A stretch of DNA of 64,000 bases from Omphiscola glabra (taxonomy: Eukaryota; Mollusca; Gastropoda; Lymnaeidae): positions 8,021,012 to 8,085,011 of the forward strand of contig OZ024809.1 in NCBI GenBank assembly GCA_964017045.1, given 5' to 3'. Shown in pieces: positions 47,755-59,545 of this stretch. Position 1 is the first letter of the stretch. The number at the start of each line of letters is the position of its first letter. The position numbers and the translations under genes were made by a program. Under the pieces are notes generated by a model. It had not been told where the DNA came from. It made no database searches and worked only from the letters and a program-made list of their open reading frames with translations.

Positions 47755-48490
47755 CTGACAATATAGGTTACAATCGACCTGTCAAAATAGGCTATAATCC
47801 AGCGGACATTGTTACAGGTTATTATCCAGCTGACAACCTTATAGGTCATAATACAACTGACATTCTAATAGGTTATATTCCAAGTGACATTCGCATAGGT
47901 TATATTCCAAGTGACATTCGCATAGGTTATATTAGTATTGACATTCGCATATGTTATATTAGTACTGACATTCACATATGTTATATTAGTACCGACATTC
48001 GCATAGGTTATATTAGTACTGACATTCGCATATGTTATATTAGTACTGACATTCGCATATGTTATATTAGTACTGACATTCGCATAGGTTATATTCGAAC
48101 TGACATTCGCATAGGTTATATTCGAACTGACATTCGCATATGTTATATTCTAAGTGACATTGGCATAGGTTATATTAGTACTGACATTCGCATAGGTTAT
48201 ATTCCAAGTGACATTCGCATAGGTTATATTCGAACTGACATTCGCGTAGGTTATAATCGAACTGACATTCGCGGAGGTTATATTCGAACTGACATTCGCG
48301 TAGGTTATAATCGAACTGACATTCGCATAGGTTATAATCGAACTGATATTCGCGTAGGTTATAATCGAACTGACATTCGCATAGGTTATATTCGAACTGA
48401 CTTTCGCGTAGGTTATAATCGAACTGACATTCGCATAGGTTATAATCGAACTGACATTCGCGTAGGTTATATTCGAACTGACATTAATTT
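47755..48490. repeat. About 27-bp minisatellite (about 27 copies)
   Basis: Unit gacattcgcataggttata plus ttcgaact; the left part uses ttagtact and ccaagt variants, the right part uses gcgtagg and aatcgaact. Confidence 0.95.
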
Positions 48491-48604
48491 GGTTTAGATG
48501 TTGGGATGTCTTCCAGTAAACCCACTTCTTGTCCAGCACGCAAGTAATTAGTACAGCAAACCGCCATCGGCCGCCGACCTCTCAACACAGTCTTACTTCG
48601 ATTA

Positions 48605-48755
48605 ACCAGAGCTTCTTTTAAGCTGTGAATGCTAACAGCTGTTGTTGGTCACATGACAGAGCTTCTTTTAAGCTGTGAATGCTAACAGCTGTTGTTGGTC
48701 ACATGACAGAGCTTCTTAAGCTGTGAATGCTAACAGCTGTTGTTGGTCACATGAT
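48605..48755. repeat. 50-bp tandem repeat (3 copies)
   Basis: Unit contains gcttcttttaagctgtgaat, gctaacagctgttgttggtc and acatgacaga; the third copy lacks ttt. Confidence 0.93.
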
Positions 48756-48849
48756 TGGGTGGAATGGATGGCTTCAGAATTCATTTATATGAAGAAAAGT
48801 TTTATAACAAACCCGTAGAGGGCCTTTGTACGTATTCACATATTATTAT

Positions 48850-49190
48850 TTACACCCCCTTGTACATAGTCACATAGTCTTCCCATCCCCTTGTACATAG
48901 TCACATAATCCTCCCATCCCCTTGTACATAGTCACATAGTCCTCCCATCCCTTGTACATAGTCACATAATCCTCCCATCCCTTGTACATAGTCACATAAT
49001 CCTCCCATCCCTTGTACATAGTCACATAGTCTTCCCATCCCTTGTACATAGTCACATAATCCTCCCATCCCTTGTACATAGTCACATAATCCTCCCATCC
49101 CTTGTACATAGTCACATAATCCTCCCATTCCTTGTACATAGTCACATAGTCCTCCCATCCCCTTGTACATGGTCACATAATCTTCCCATC
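48850..49190. repeat. 30-bp minisatellite (11 copies)
   Basis: Unit tgtacatagtcacataatcc plus tcccatccct, nearly identical copies; the ORFs across it are artefacts. Confidence 0.95.
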
Positions 49191-49504
49191 CACTCATCCC
49201 ACTGGATAAGTCAGAGATTCTAAACCTGTAAGTTGGGACGGGATCTCACAAGGGCAAAAGAAAACAGATGCAATTAACACTGTACATGATTATGAGCCTA
49301 TTGGTTTGAGCCTACGAGTATGAGCCTATGATTATGTGCCTACATTTGAAATATGTAATAAAGATATCGAAGAAGAAACAAGGGCTGTAGAGTGGTAACA
49401 TTTGTACGTTAGTTCCTCCGCCTTATGTCACTCTGCTTATGACGTCACTCTGGTCAAAGCTGAACCGTATGGCATAGATGAAACCTAATAAACATCACAA
49501 AATC

Positions 49505-49790
49505 TGTTATTTTATGTGTTCTTAAATATGGACTCATAGAATGCAAGTCATAACCAGAGACCTTAAATATGAACTAATAGAATGCAAGTCATAACCAGAG
49601 ACCTTAGATATGGACTCATAGAATGCAAGTCATAACCAGAGACCTTAAATATGGACTCATAGAATGCAAGTCATAACCAGAGACCTTAGATATGGACTCA
49701 TAGAATGAAAGTCATAACCAGAGACCTTATATATGGACTCATAGAATGAAAGTCATAACCAGAGACCTTACATATGGACTCATACAATGC
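49505..49790. repeat. 41-bp minisatellite (about 7 copies)
   Basis: Unit contains atatggactcatagaatgca then agtcataaccagagacctt. Confidence 0.94.
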
Positions 49791-50104
49791 TTTCATATTT
49801 ATAAACATTTACCACTTAAAGTTTCACCATCGCTTGAAATGAATCTGGGATTAATGTGAAATTAGATCCCCTGCAATAAACGACCCCATTCCGCCCCCAC
49901 CCTTTTTTTTTATCCTTTAAAACACCAATATAGAACCATGATTAGTAATGAGTGGCTGGACGGGGGGCGCACGAGTCTTGAGTAAGGTGTAAGTGGCGGG
50001 CGATGTGCACTCCCCATTAACCAAAATGGACCGATGTTTACATTGCCAGCGTGTTTGGGAGAACATGTTTGAGATGAAAGACCTTCTTCTATTGGCCGTG
50101 ATAG

Positions 50105-50265
50105 AGCAGTTCGGTGGCTGGATGTAATGTAAGCGGTTTGGTGGCTGAATGTAATGTAAGCAAATTGGTGTCTGGATGTTATGTAAGCAGTTTGGTGGCT
50201 GGATGTAATGTAAGCAGTTTGGTGGCAGGATGTAATGTAAGCGGTTTGGTAGCGGAATCTAATGC
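50105..50265. repeat. 27-bp minisatellite (6 copies)
   Basis: Unit gcagtttggtggctggatgt plus aatgtaa. Confidence 0.9.
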
Positions 50266-50639
50266 AAGACAGACAGACTGACTGAAATAATAATACATTG
50301 AAATTTTCCCTCAGACACGTGAGTAAATGCTATAATCATTTCACTGTAATAGATTGTAAGTAAATTCTTTCTGCTCTAAATCTATATAACAGAGAGTCGT
50401 ACGAGATTTCTCCCATCCTGCAACACTTTGTTCCGTCTTGTTCATGTTGTAGCAATACTGCAAAATAATCTGTGCTTTGGCATCATTTGTCTAAAATAAC
50501 TGGTTATGATTGAAATGAGATACAAAGGAACTTTCTATCAGCAGTCAATGTTTTACTGCACATCCAAGCAAAAATAATAATAAATACAAGTAATAGGTTT
50601 AGATTGTATTATTTCTAAAATTACCGCGTACAAGTGCTT

Positions 50640-51420
50640 TAAATTCAGTCAGTTGGGTGTGTTATGCCAGTTTTGTGGTGATCTGTCCAGTTGGTCAGTT
50701 TTGTGGTGATCTGTCCATTTGGTCAGTTTTGTGTTGATCTGTCCATTTGGTCAGTTTTGTGGTGATCTGTCCATTTGGTGAGTTTTGTGGTGATCTGTTA
50801 ATTTGGTCAGTTTTGTGGTGATCTTTTAATTTGGTCAGTTTTGCGGTGATCTGTTAATTTGGTCAGTTTTGTGGTGATCTGTCCAGTTGGTCAGTTTTGT
50901 GGTGATCTGACCATTTGGTAAGTTTTGTGGTGATCTTTCCAGTTGGTCAGTTTTATGATCTGTTCATTGGTCAGTTTTGTTATGATCTGTTCATTTGGTC
51001 AGTTTTGTGGTGATCTGTCCATTTGGTCAGTTTTTGTGGTGATCGGTTCATTTGGTAAGTTTTGTGGTGATCTGTCCAGTTGGTCTGTTTTATGATCTGT
51101 TCATTCGTCAGTTTTGTGGTGATCTGTTCATGTGGTCAGTTTTGTGGTGATCTGTTCATTTGGTCAGTTTTGTGGTGATCTGTCCATTTGGTCAGTTTCA
51201 TGATCTGTTCATTTGTCAGTTTTGTGGTGATCTGTTCATGTGGTCAGTTTTGTGGTGATCTGTCCATTTGGTCAGTTTTGTGTTGATCTGTCCTTTTGGT
51301 CAGTTTGGTGGTGATATGTCCATTTGGTCAGTTTTATGATCTGTTTATTGGTCAGTTTTGTGGTGATCTGTTCAGTTGACTATTTTTGTGGTGATCTGTC
51401 CAGTTGGTTAATTTCGTATC
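50640..51420. repeat. About 28-bp minisatellite (about 27 copies)
   Basis: Unit gtcagttttgtggtgatctg plus tccatttg; some copies lack tggtg. It ends about 440 nt before the start codon at 51862. Confidence 0.94.
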
Positions 51421-51861
51421 TGCCCATTGTCGAGGCTACGCTAATGTTTCCTAGGTTGGCGCTAGTTACCATGGCGTTAGTTCTGTATTGATGCCATGTC
51501 CTTTATGTTTTCTAGACTTTGTCGTCGACCCCTACGCTGTAGGTGGATTGTGTTTTTCATTTTAAATCTTAATTGTCTCTGGGACATTTTAAACAGGTAT
51601 TCTTAACGTCATCTCAGTTACGATTTATTAATCTGGACTGTCCATATTTTATGGTGTTAAAACAATTGAACTCATTGTTGCCGTACTCTACAATAACTTT
51701 CCTCATTTTCCAATATAACGCAATGGAGATACAAGTTGTTTTGTTATTCCTAAGACACATAATTGTAAAAAATGTACTTCATGACACTATCGATATCTGA
51801 ATAATAACTCCAGAACGAGTACCCGTGCGGTAGTAATTGATCTTTGTTTGGTCACATTTAA
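51421..51861 (+). promoter_or_regulatory. Candidate promoter and 5' UTR of the long PPP2R3 isoform
   Basis: Single-copy stretch between the 28-bp array and the ATG at 51862. An in-frame TAA (51859-51861) sits directly before that ATG, so translation cannot enter from upstream. I see no clear TATA box; the call rests on position only. Confidence 0.35.
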
Positions 51862-53049
51862 ATGACTCGAGAAAAGACAACGCCAGGAATGAAAAGAGGA
51901 TTAGGCGGCAACAACGCCTGCCCTTCGTACGTCCATTCCCGGATCACTATGTACCACGCCAGCAAGATCGACCTGCGCTACTGCCGGTCGCTGCACAGCT
52001 GCATAGCCTGCAAGATTGGACAGGTCGACCATCCGTGCGGGGCTATACATTACGGCATATGCGCGGCCGTCCCCGTTCCCTCGGCCAAGCTCCGGAAAGG
52101 GTCTTCGGCCTCAACACCCGCGTCGTCGCCATCCGCACCATCGTCGCCCGTGCCGTCGTCGCCAGGCAGTCCGTCGGGGCGCAGCAGCGCATCCTCCGTG
52201 TTCTACAGCAGCGCTAACATTGCAAGCATTGGCCGCAAGGAGGCGCCCAAGAGCAGGAGCTTGGCCATACTGAGAGAAGGCCACGAATTGGCGCCCCTCG
52301 AGTCATGGGCAGGGTTACAACATCCGGGAGTCATGCGCCTGCAGCCGCAGCGGCAGGTCATAGTTCAAGGGCAGAATATCCGAATAGAAGGTGCCCCCGC
52401 GTGGCACCCGCGTCCTGAAGGTATTTCCAATTCTCGAGGTGGCGTTGCCATCACTTTCCAGCGTGGCCAGACCAACATCACGAGCAGCGGAAATACGGAC
52501 ATAAAGATTCAAGGTCAAGGTCACGAAATTCTAATCCAAGGTAATGGTGGTCAGAACATCCGCGTACACCCTGCTTTGAATGTCACTGGGCGCCCTGGTC
52601 ATGTTATAAGGATACAAGGTCAAGGTCATCAAGGAAACGTGCCATATCCAGTTCAAATGACCACACGGTCTCCAATGTCCCCACCATCACCCTTGGATCT
52701 CACAGATTCGGTGCCCCCTTTTCCGATGCCGAAGAGTTATTCCTCTTTAAAGCAGATCGCTCCACAGAAGCCCACAGCAAGGGTGGCGCCTGCTCCCGCA
52801 CCCGCCCCTGCCCCAACAATAGTGCCTTCCTCTACTTATCTTCCCACACCAGTCACCATACCCACCTCTCCTCCTCTTTTGATATCACCTCCTCCTCTTA
52901 GCCCCACCCCTTGCCAGACGACACCCCCGTTCCCCCTTTGCTCACCCGTCGCATCACTGCCACGTACTCCTACCGCCTCTCCACCAGCTTCGCCCCTGTC
53001 CACGCCTCTGTCACCCGTTGCAGCCGTCAGTCCCACAAGCGTGAAACAG
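51862..53049 (+). CDS. Long first coding exon, PR130-like N-terminus of a PP2A B'' subunit
   Basis: 396 codons from ATG 51862 to a gtgagt donor at 53050, phase 0. GC-rich and CpG-rich compared with its surroundings, consistent with a true coding exon. Residues 41-68 hold a Cys/His cluster, C50-x8-C59-x3-H63-x3-C67-A; as I recall it, the human PR130 N-terminus has the same spacing after a Tyr-Cys. Residues 80-117 are Ser/Pro-rich. Residues 165-258 repeat a motif of the type IRIQGQGH. Residues 266-392 are proline-rich with many SP/TP sites and an (AP)n run at 309-318. The same donor phase as 27703 and the same strand suggest an alternative first exon of the PPP2R3 gene begun at 26236. It could instead be the first exon of an unrelated gene. 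The downstream exons are outside the window. Confidence 0.65.
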
Positions 53050-54399
53050 GTGAGTAGAAACCTTTTTCGTCTCTGCATGGATCAAATCTTTTAATCACTT
53101 TCTAGATTCTGGTTTATGTATACGACATCATACTTTAACGTCAACCGGTCGAGTCGACAAAATACATGAATATTGATAATGCGACAGACCCCGTGAGTGG
53201 TTTGGGGGGGCTAGAGGTCGGGGAGGGGGAAAAGGGGTGGGGTGCTAATAGAAATGATTTATTTTCATTAATTATATGAACTATAATGAAGTATAAAGAA
53301 CATTGTGAAAATAAATTGTGAAAATAAGTTCGGATAGTCAAAGTAATTAGCCAGTTGTAATTCAAAATCAGGAGGAATCGAGAATGTTAAGTACGGAAAA
53401 TATATATATATATTTAAAAAAAAAAAATAATAAATAAATAAAAAAAAGGTGAAACAGGGGAAGGAATAAGTACTTCTCTAACTTAAATATAAAAAAATTC
53501 TAATTATTTCCCTTTGTGCATTTAATATATTGATATGTATAAATTGCAAAAACTCATCAAAATTCTTAACTTTAAAAAGTTATGTAACGATATTTATGTT
53601 TCTGACAGCATTAAGTTTTGAGAGGAATTTATCTGCTTCATATTATACGCCTACCATACTCCTTTTCGGACCCCTAAACTATTTTTATCTTCTCAAAACA
53701 TGACCTTAAATTACCCATTCTAAATTATCATAATTTATATCATTATTGTCACTAAAACAGTTAATTAAGGGACGATTTCTACGCTAGAGAAATGCTTTAG
53801 ATTTACCCCTTTTCGTGCCCTTAAACTACAACTTTTTTATCTCTAAAAATTGTGAAAACATAAACTTTAATTTACAACAAAAACTCTATATATGATATAA
53901 ATATATTTTATATTAACGAAATGTGATATATTGATATTTTCATAAAAAATTAAACAAACTTTTGCCTTGTTTTTTTAATGATACATTATCAGAAAATCGT
54001 AAAACAAAGAATTCTTTTATCTAAAAAAGAATCTCGCAACCGTTTTTCACGTCTGTAACAGACTTGAGTGTCTTAAAAAAAACAACAACTGTTAATCTCA
54101 TAAATTATAATCATGATGATCATTTGATTATTGTTTAGCGTCGAGCACATTGTTCTGACATGTTCACAGTTCACATGGTACCAAACCTTTTCAAGCCTCG
54201 TTAATAATCATTGAGAATTAAGGAGTGGGGGAAATAGTGAACTCTGAGTCCTTACGTTTTGGCTCACTTAAATTTGTAATGAGATGCCATCAGCCAAACC
54301 GAACATAGTAATACAGTCATCTACTGCCATCCGCCGAACTCGGTCTAGGACCATGGCAAATGTGGAATATTGAATACTCGGACTATTGCTAGGGGCGAG
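53050..54399. other. Intron, very AT-rich
   Basis: Contains TA and A runs near 53400-53445 and no recognisable exon. Confidence 0.4.
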
Positions 54400-54835
54400 C
54401 TACTTGCTGTTTCAATTTATTTTGTTGTCCCGTTACGACATGGTTACAAACCTACATCCTGCTAAACCTATGAGACAGTCTAGATGTTTCATTTTTTTTG
54501 GATGCGTGGTTACGACCTGGTTACAAACCTACATCGATGTTTCAATTTTTTGGATGCCCGGTTACGATCTGGTTACAATCCTTCATCCTGCTAAACCTAT
54601 GAGACAGTCTAGATGTTTCTTTTTTTTAATGCCCGGTTACGACCTGGTTACAAACCTACATCCTGCTAAACCTATGAGACAGTCTAGATGTTTCAATTTT
54701 TTTGGATGCCCGGTTACGACCTGGTTACAAACCTACATCCTGCTTAACCTATGAGACAGTCTTGGTTTTTCAATTTATTTTGGCGTTGCCCCCGTTGACA
54801 TCTGGTTACATCCCGACATCTGCTATACCTAAGAG
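54400..54835. repeat. About 77-bp tandem repeat (5-6 copies)
   Basis: Unit contains ggttacgacctggttacaaa, cctacatcctgctaaaccta and tgagacagtctagatgtttc. The second copy is shortened by about 40 bp. Confidence 0.9.
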
Positions 54836-55059
54836 AAGAGACAAATGTCAGTGCAATCCTAAATGGTGACATTTAAGATTAACCAACCACCAAAATAATT
54901 CACTTTTTCTTGAGATCTAGATTCAAAATGACAGATTGGTGGTCAATGGCAGTATCCAGGAGTCGGATATTTTACAACCGTGACTCCGGAACCGTGAAAT
55001 GTCAGTCTACTATTATCTACACATTTTAATACAAGTGTGCCCAAGAGTTGTTATGTTGT

Positions 55060-56068
55060 TTGTATTGCTGGCACGATAGTTGGTTCTGTATATAGGATTT
55101 TAGTATAACTGTCACGTTAGTTGGTTCTGTATATAGGATTTTAGTATAACTGTCACGATAGTTGGTTCTGTATATAGGACTTTAGTATAACTGTCACGAT
55201 AGTTGGTTCTGTATATAGGATTTTAGTATAACTGTCACGATAGTTGGTTCTGTATATAGGATTTTAGTATAACTGTCACGATAGTTGGTTCTGTATATAG
55301 GATTTTAGTATAACTGTCACGTTAGTTGGTTCTGTATATAGGATTTAGTTGTAACTGTCACGATAGTTGGTTCTGTATATAGGATTTTAGTGTAACTGTC
55401 ACGTTAGTTGGTTCTGTATACTGGTATAGGATTTTAATATAACTGTCACGTTAGTTGGTTCTGTATATAGGAGTTTAGTATAACTGTCTCGTTATTTGGT
55501 TCTGTATACTGGTATAGGATTTTAATATAACTGTAACGTTAGTTGGTTCTGTATATAGGATTTTAATATAACTGTCTCGTTAGTTGGTTCTGTATATAGG
55601 ATTTGGGTGTAACTGTAACGTTAGTTGGTTCTGTATATAGGATTTGAGTGTAACTGTCACGTTAGTTGGTTCTGTATATAGTATAGGATTTGAGTATAAC
55701 TGTCACGTTGGTTGGTTCTGTATATGGGATTTGAGTGTAACTGTCACGTTAGTTGGTTCTGTATATAGGATTTTAGTATAACTGTCACGTTAGTTGGTTC
55801 TGTATATAGTATAGTATTTGAGTATAACTGTCACGTTAGTTGGTTCTGTATATAGTATAGGATTTGAGTGTAACTGTCACGCTAGTTGTTTATGTATGTA
55901 AGATTTGATTGTAATTGTCACGTTAGTTGGTTCTGTATATAGGATTTGAGTGTAACTGTCACGTTAGTTGGTTCAGTATATAGTATAGGATTTGAGTGCA
56001 ACTGTCACGCTAGTTGTTTATGTATGTAAGATTTGAGTGTAACTGTCACGTTAGTTGGTTCTGTATAA
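55060..56068. repeat. 41-46 bp minisatellite (about 23 copies)
   Basis: Unit contains gttggttctgtatataggat and tttagtataactgtcacgtt. Length variants have an added tagta or ctggta. Confidence 0.94.
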
Positions 56069-56214
56069 AAAATAATGTGACGCCATTCTCATTTTTTCGT
56101 CTCAACACCGGAGTTCATATCGTTATTTAGTAGCTATTAGTTTGAGGAGCTTTGTCTAAATCCAGTCATTAAAACATTGTTAAACACGACCCGCCCTCCT
56201 GGCAGTATCTTTCC

Positions 56215-56283
56215 CTCTGGTTAGTGCCGCTTGGTTCCCTGCTGGTTAGTGCCGCTCGGTTCCCTGCTGGTTAGTGCCGCTCG
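56215..56283. repeat. 25-bp tandem repeat (3 copies)
   Basis: Unit ctggttagtgccgctcggtt plus ccctg. Confidence 0.85.
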
Positions 56284-56682
56284 GTGCCCTGCACACATCC
56301 GCACCATCAAAGGCCGCACTTAAGACAGTTGGCGTGCTCGGCGTAGTTACGTTAGAGCCAGTTAAAGCCATGTGTTTAAAACTGCTCATCAAGGACCTGC
56401 GAAGTCTCATCCCGCTGGTGGCTTGGGGGAAACTCAGTGAATTTATGTCTAGTTAGACGTTTCATTGAAGAGTTAAACGTTGGTGGTGTATGCTGGTGTA
56501 TGCTGGTAAAATTTAATCTAGGCTTGTACATCCCTCTGTATCAATAGCTTTGTTACATACTGCTTACGTAACAAAAAACCAGCTTATATACTAGTGTTGA
56601 TTTAACCAATACATATAGGAAATGTTGCACTAATCAGTGCATATACAAGTTTTGCACTAACAACATATATGTCTGTCTATCA

Positions 56683-56878
56683 CAGTGGTTCTCAACCTTC
56701 CTAATGCCGCGACCCTTTAATACAGCTCCTCAAGTTGTGGCGACCCCCAGCCACAAAGTTATTTTGTTTCTACTTCATAATCGTAGAGTATATGTGTTTT
56801 CAGATGGTCTTAGCCGACCACTGGGAAAGGGTCACGCGACCCCCAAAGGGGTCGCAACCCACAGGTTGAGAACCGCTG
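56683..56878. mobile_element. SPIN-like hAT element with perfect 8-bp target duplication
   Basis: Starts cagtggttctcaaccttcct and ends caggttgagaaccgctg. Interior words gtgttttcagatggtcttag and cgacccccaaaggggtcgca match the other copies. The flanks are gtctatca on both sides (56675-56682, 56879-56886). At 196 bp this is the best preserved copy in the window. Confidence 0.92.
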
Positions 56879-56884
56879 GTCTAT

Positions 56885-57495
56885 CATATCACGTCTTCAC
56901 TAACATCTCACGTTTCCCCTATCATCTAATGTCTCCCCTATCATCTCATGTCTGTCGTATCATCTAATGTCTCCCCTATCATCTCATGTCTGTCGTATCA
57001 TCTAATGTCTCCTCTATCATTTAATGTCTCCCCTATCATCTAGTGTCTCCCCTATCATCTAATGTCTCCCCTATCATCTAATGTCTGCCCATCATCTCAT
57101 GTCTGTCCTATCATCTCATGTATGTCCTATCATCTCATGTCTGTCCTATCATAAAATGTCTCCCCTATCATCTCATGTCTGTCCTATAATTTAATGTCTC
57201 CCCTATCAACTTATGTGTCCCCTATCATCTAATGTCTCCCGTATCATCTAATGTCTCTCCTATCATCTCATGTCTCTGTCATCTTATGCCTCCCTATCAC
57301 TTCATGTCTCCCTTCTTATCTCATGTCTCCCCTATCATCTCATGTCTCCCATATAATTTCATGTCTCCCCTATCATATCATGTCTCCCCTATCATCTCAT
57401 GTCTCCCCTATCACATCATGTCTCCCCTATCACATCATGTCTCCCCTATCATTTCATGCATCCCATATAATCGCATACCTCCCTTATCATCTCAA
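56885..57495. repeat. About 19-bp minisatellite (about 31 copies)
   Basis: Unit ctcccctatcatctcatgt with many variants (ctgtc, taatg). It begins at the right flank of the hAT element. Confidence 0.92.
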
Positions 57496-57544
57496 ATCAC
57501 CGTGTATATATGCATCGAATTCTATTGCGATTTGCATTCTATTT

Positions 57545-57775
57545 AACACCAACTGCTACAACACTAACTCCCTCAACACCAATTCATACACATTGCAACA
57601 CCAACTCCTTTAACACCAACTCATTCAACACCAATTCATACACCATACAACACCAACTCCTTCAACACCAACTCCTTCAACACCAACTCCTTCAACACCA
57701 ACTCCTTCAACACCAACTCCTTCAACACCAACTCCTTCAACACCAACTCCTTCAACACCAACTCCTACACCAACT
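57545..57775. repeat. 15-bp minisatellite (about 15 copies)
   Basis: Unit caccaactccttcaa, perfect over 57645-57760. Confidence 0.95.
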
Positions 57776-58249
57776 TCCATATTATCAGTTCCAACATCAA
57801 CTCACACAGCACATTTTGAAGGGAATTACTTCAACAAAAGCACACTTTCATGTCGAGCCTTTGTTCGAAGAGTTATTTCCCTGGTAGCTGTCGTGTTGTT
57901 CCTGGCACGTCCATCATGATGGGAAATTTCCAGCGTCTTGTTTCTCTCCTCTTTATTCTTCCCTCTATCCGTCTATTTGATAAGTTTCCGCATTGTCTGG
58001 TCACGTACAGTGGAAGGGAGGAACGTAAGTGATGTAAGTCGGTCACTAACAGGGTTGCACCGATTATTAGTTGCCAATTAATCGGTAAGAGCATTGAACA
58101 AAAAGTAAAATAATGGGCTGCTCGACCGACTAAAAATACTCTCTAGACATGAGATTTCAATCTGAATAATTCTCAATCAAATATAATACCGTTTTTATGG
58201 AATTTGACACGTGTCTTCCAAATTAGGAATGTCTGATACTCTTAAGTTT
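57776..58249. other. Non-coding spacer
   Basis: No element recognised. Confidence 0.3.
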
Positions 58250-58345
58250 GCTGTCATGACCCCATCCCATTTTATTGTGTACTAGATATAGCCCGCCCCC
58301 CCCCCAATCCCATTTTATTGTGTACTAGATATAGCCCGCCAAACA
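58250..58345. repeat. Tandem duplication of about 50 bp
   Basis: Two copies of ccattttattgtgtactaga plus tatagcccgcc, separated by a C-run. Confidence 0.85.
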
Positions 58346-58699
58346 TTGGCGACAGCAGTGCATGAACTTCTCATCTACTAAAGTTACTTGACAATAACGA
58401 GTACAGTACTATTTTAGAATGGCGTCATTTTAGGCCAACAGATATTTTTCAAAAAGTCGAATTTTTTTTTTCGAATTAAACTTTGAATAAAAAATAATAG
58501 TTTCAAAAAGTATTTCATTATGTGATAACTAATGTCACATACTTGACGACCTGCTTCGCCCCCATAACCATTGCATGAGCAAGGGAATGACGTCATCCTT
58601 TTATATGTATCAGTGTTAATTAATGTGGAGCCTGCACCACGCGGGGATGCAATTTGAAGAGTATGAGTTACATTTTAGTGTACAAGGAAATGGATTTGA

Positions 58700-58856
58700 A
58701 TTTCACCCACAAAATAGTGGGGGTGGGGCAATGTTTGCCAAGACGGGGGCGGGCTGGAAAATTAAACCCCTTTTTGGGGCTCTGGTAAGGCTTAGGGCAG
58801 AGAAGGTTGAGAAACGATACCCTTTTCAATGGCATAGATCTAGCCACGTCACTGGT
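58700..58856. mobile_element. Possible right end of a cagtggcgtagc-type element
   Basis: Ends tctagccacgtcactgg, the inverted end seen at 20198 and 44485. No left end was found, so the start is approximate. Confidence 0.35.
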
Positions 58857-58979
58857 CTGTTCAAAGTACATTTGCAGTTGGGGTTCCCCTCGTCGTAGTG
58901 GGGATCATGCTCGGCAACTAAACCACTTTCACGGGAAAGAGGCTTCCTGATCAATGCAATTTCAGTCCCGAGCTTTCGT

Positions 58980-59313
58980 TAGGCGGGACATTAAGCGAGA
59001 ATGTCGGACAACTGCTTCCTCAAAATAATATTTTACGGTCAGCCCAAGCGGAAGAAACGTTAAAAAGCCACACCGAAAGTATCTTTGAAAGCGTTTCACA
59101 TTGACCCGGACACCCAAGGGATCGAGACTCGTGGCGCACCTCCCAACACACAGCTCAATGCCGCATGAGGCAAATACAACAGCTGCCGCAGAGCGCGAAA
59201 GACAATTCGGAAAAGCCTTACCTGGATTTGTCCCATCCGTCCACAGCACCATATGCACCAGAACATTTCGTGTCAGAATCGGCCTGATCAGCCATCTGCG
59301 CACTCACAGATAG
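58980..59313 (+). pseudogene. LINE pol extreme C-terminus with zinc-finger-like end
   Basis: The + frames read VSLKAFHIDPDT and, after a frameshift, EANTTAAAERERQFGKA and ICTRTFRVRIGLISHLRTHR then stop (59311-59313). The last segment is the C2H2-like tail of this LINE family. Stops and a shift near 59100 make it non-functional. Confidence 0.82.
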
Positions 59314-59545
59314 ATACAGCCCCCAGCACCTATCTGATATTTAGAATCAGCCATCTGCGCACCCACAGACAGATACAGCCCCCAGCATGTATCCGATATT
59401 TATAATTAGCCTTATCAGCCATCTGCTTTACACCCACAGACAGATACAGCCCCCCAGCACCTATCCGATATTAGAATCGACCTGATCAGCCATCTGCGCA
59501 CCCCCAGACAGATACAGCTACAGCAATAAGCCGATGTTTAAACTC
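59255..59545 (+). repeat. Tandem array of the LINE 3' terminus (4 copies)
   Basis: The last 70-85 bp of the LINE (atcagccatctgcgcac, cagatacagcccccagcacc, atccgatattt) is repeated about four times. Each copy re-creates part of the HLRTH coding end plus 3' non-coding sequence. Confidence 0.85.

Noticed and set aside
52016..52273. Arg/Pro-rich alternate frames inside the long PPP2R3 exon
   Set aside because: Shadows of the 396-codon frame in GC-rich sequence.
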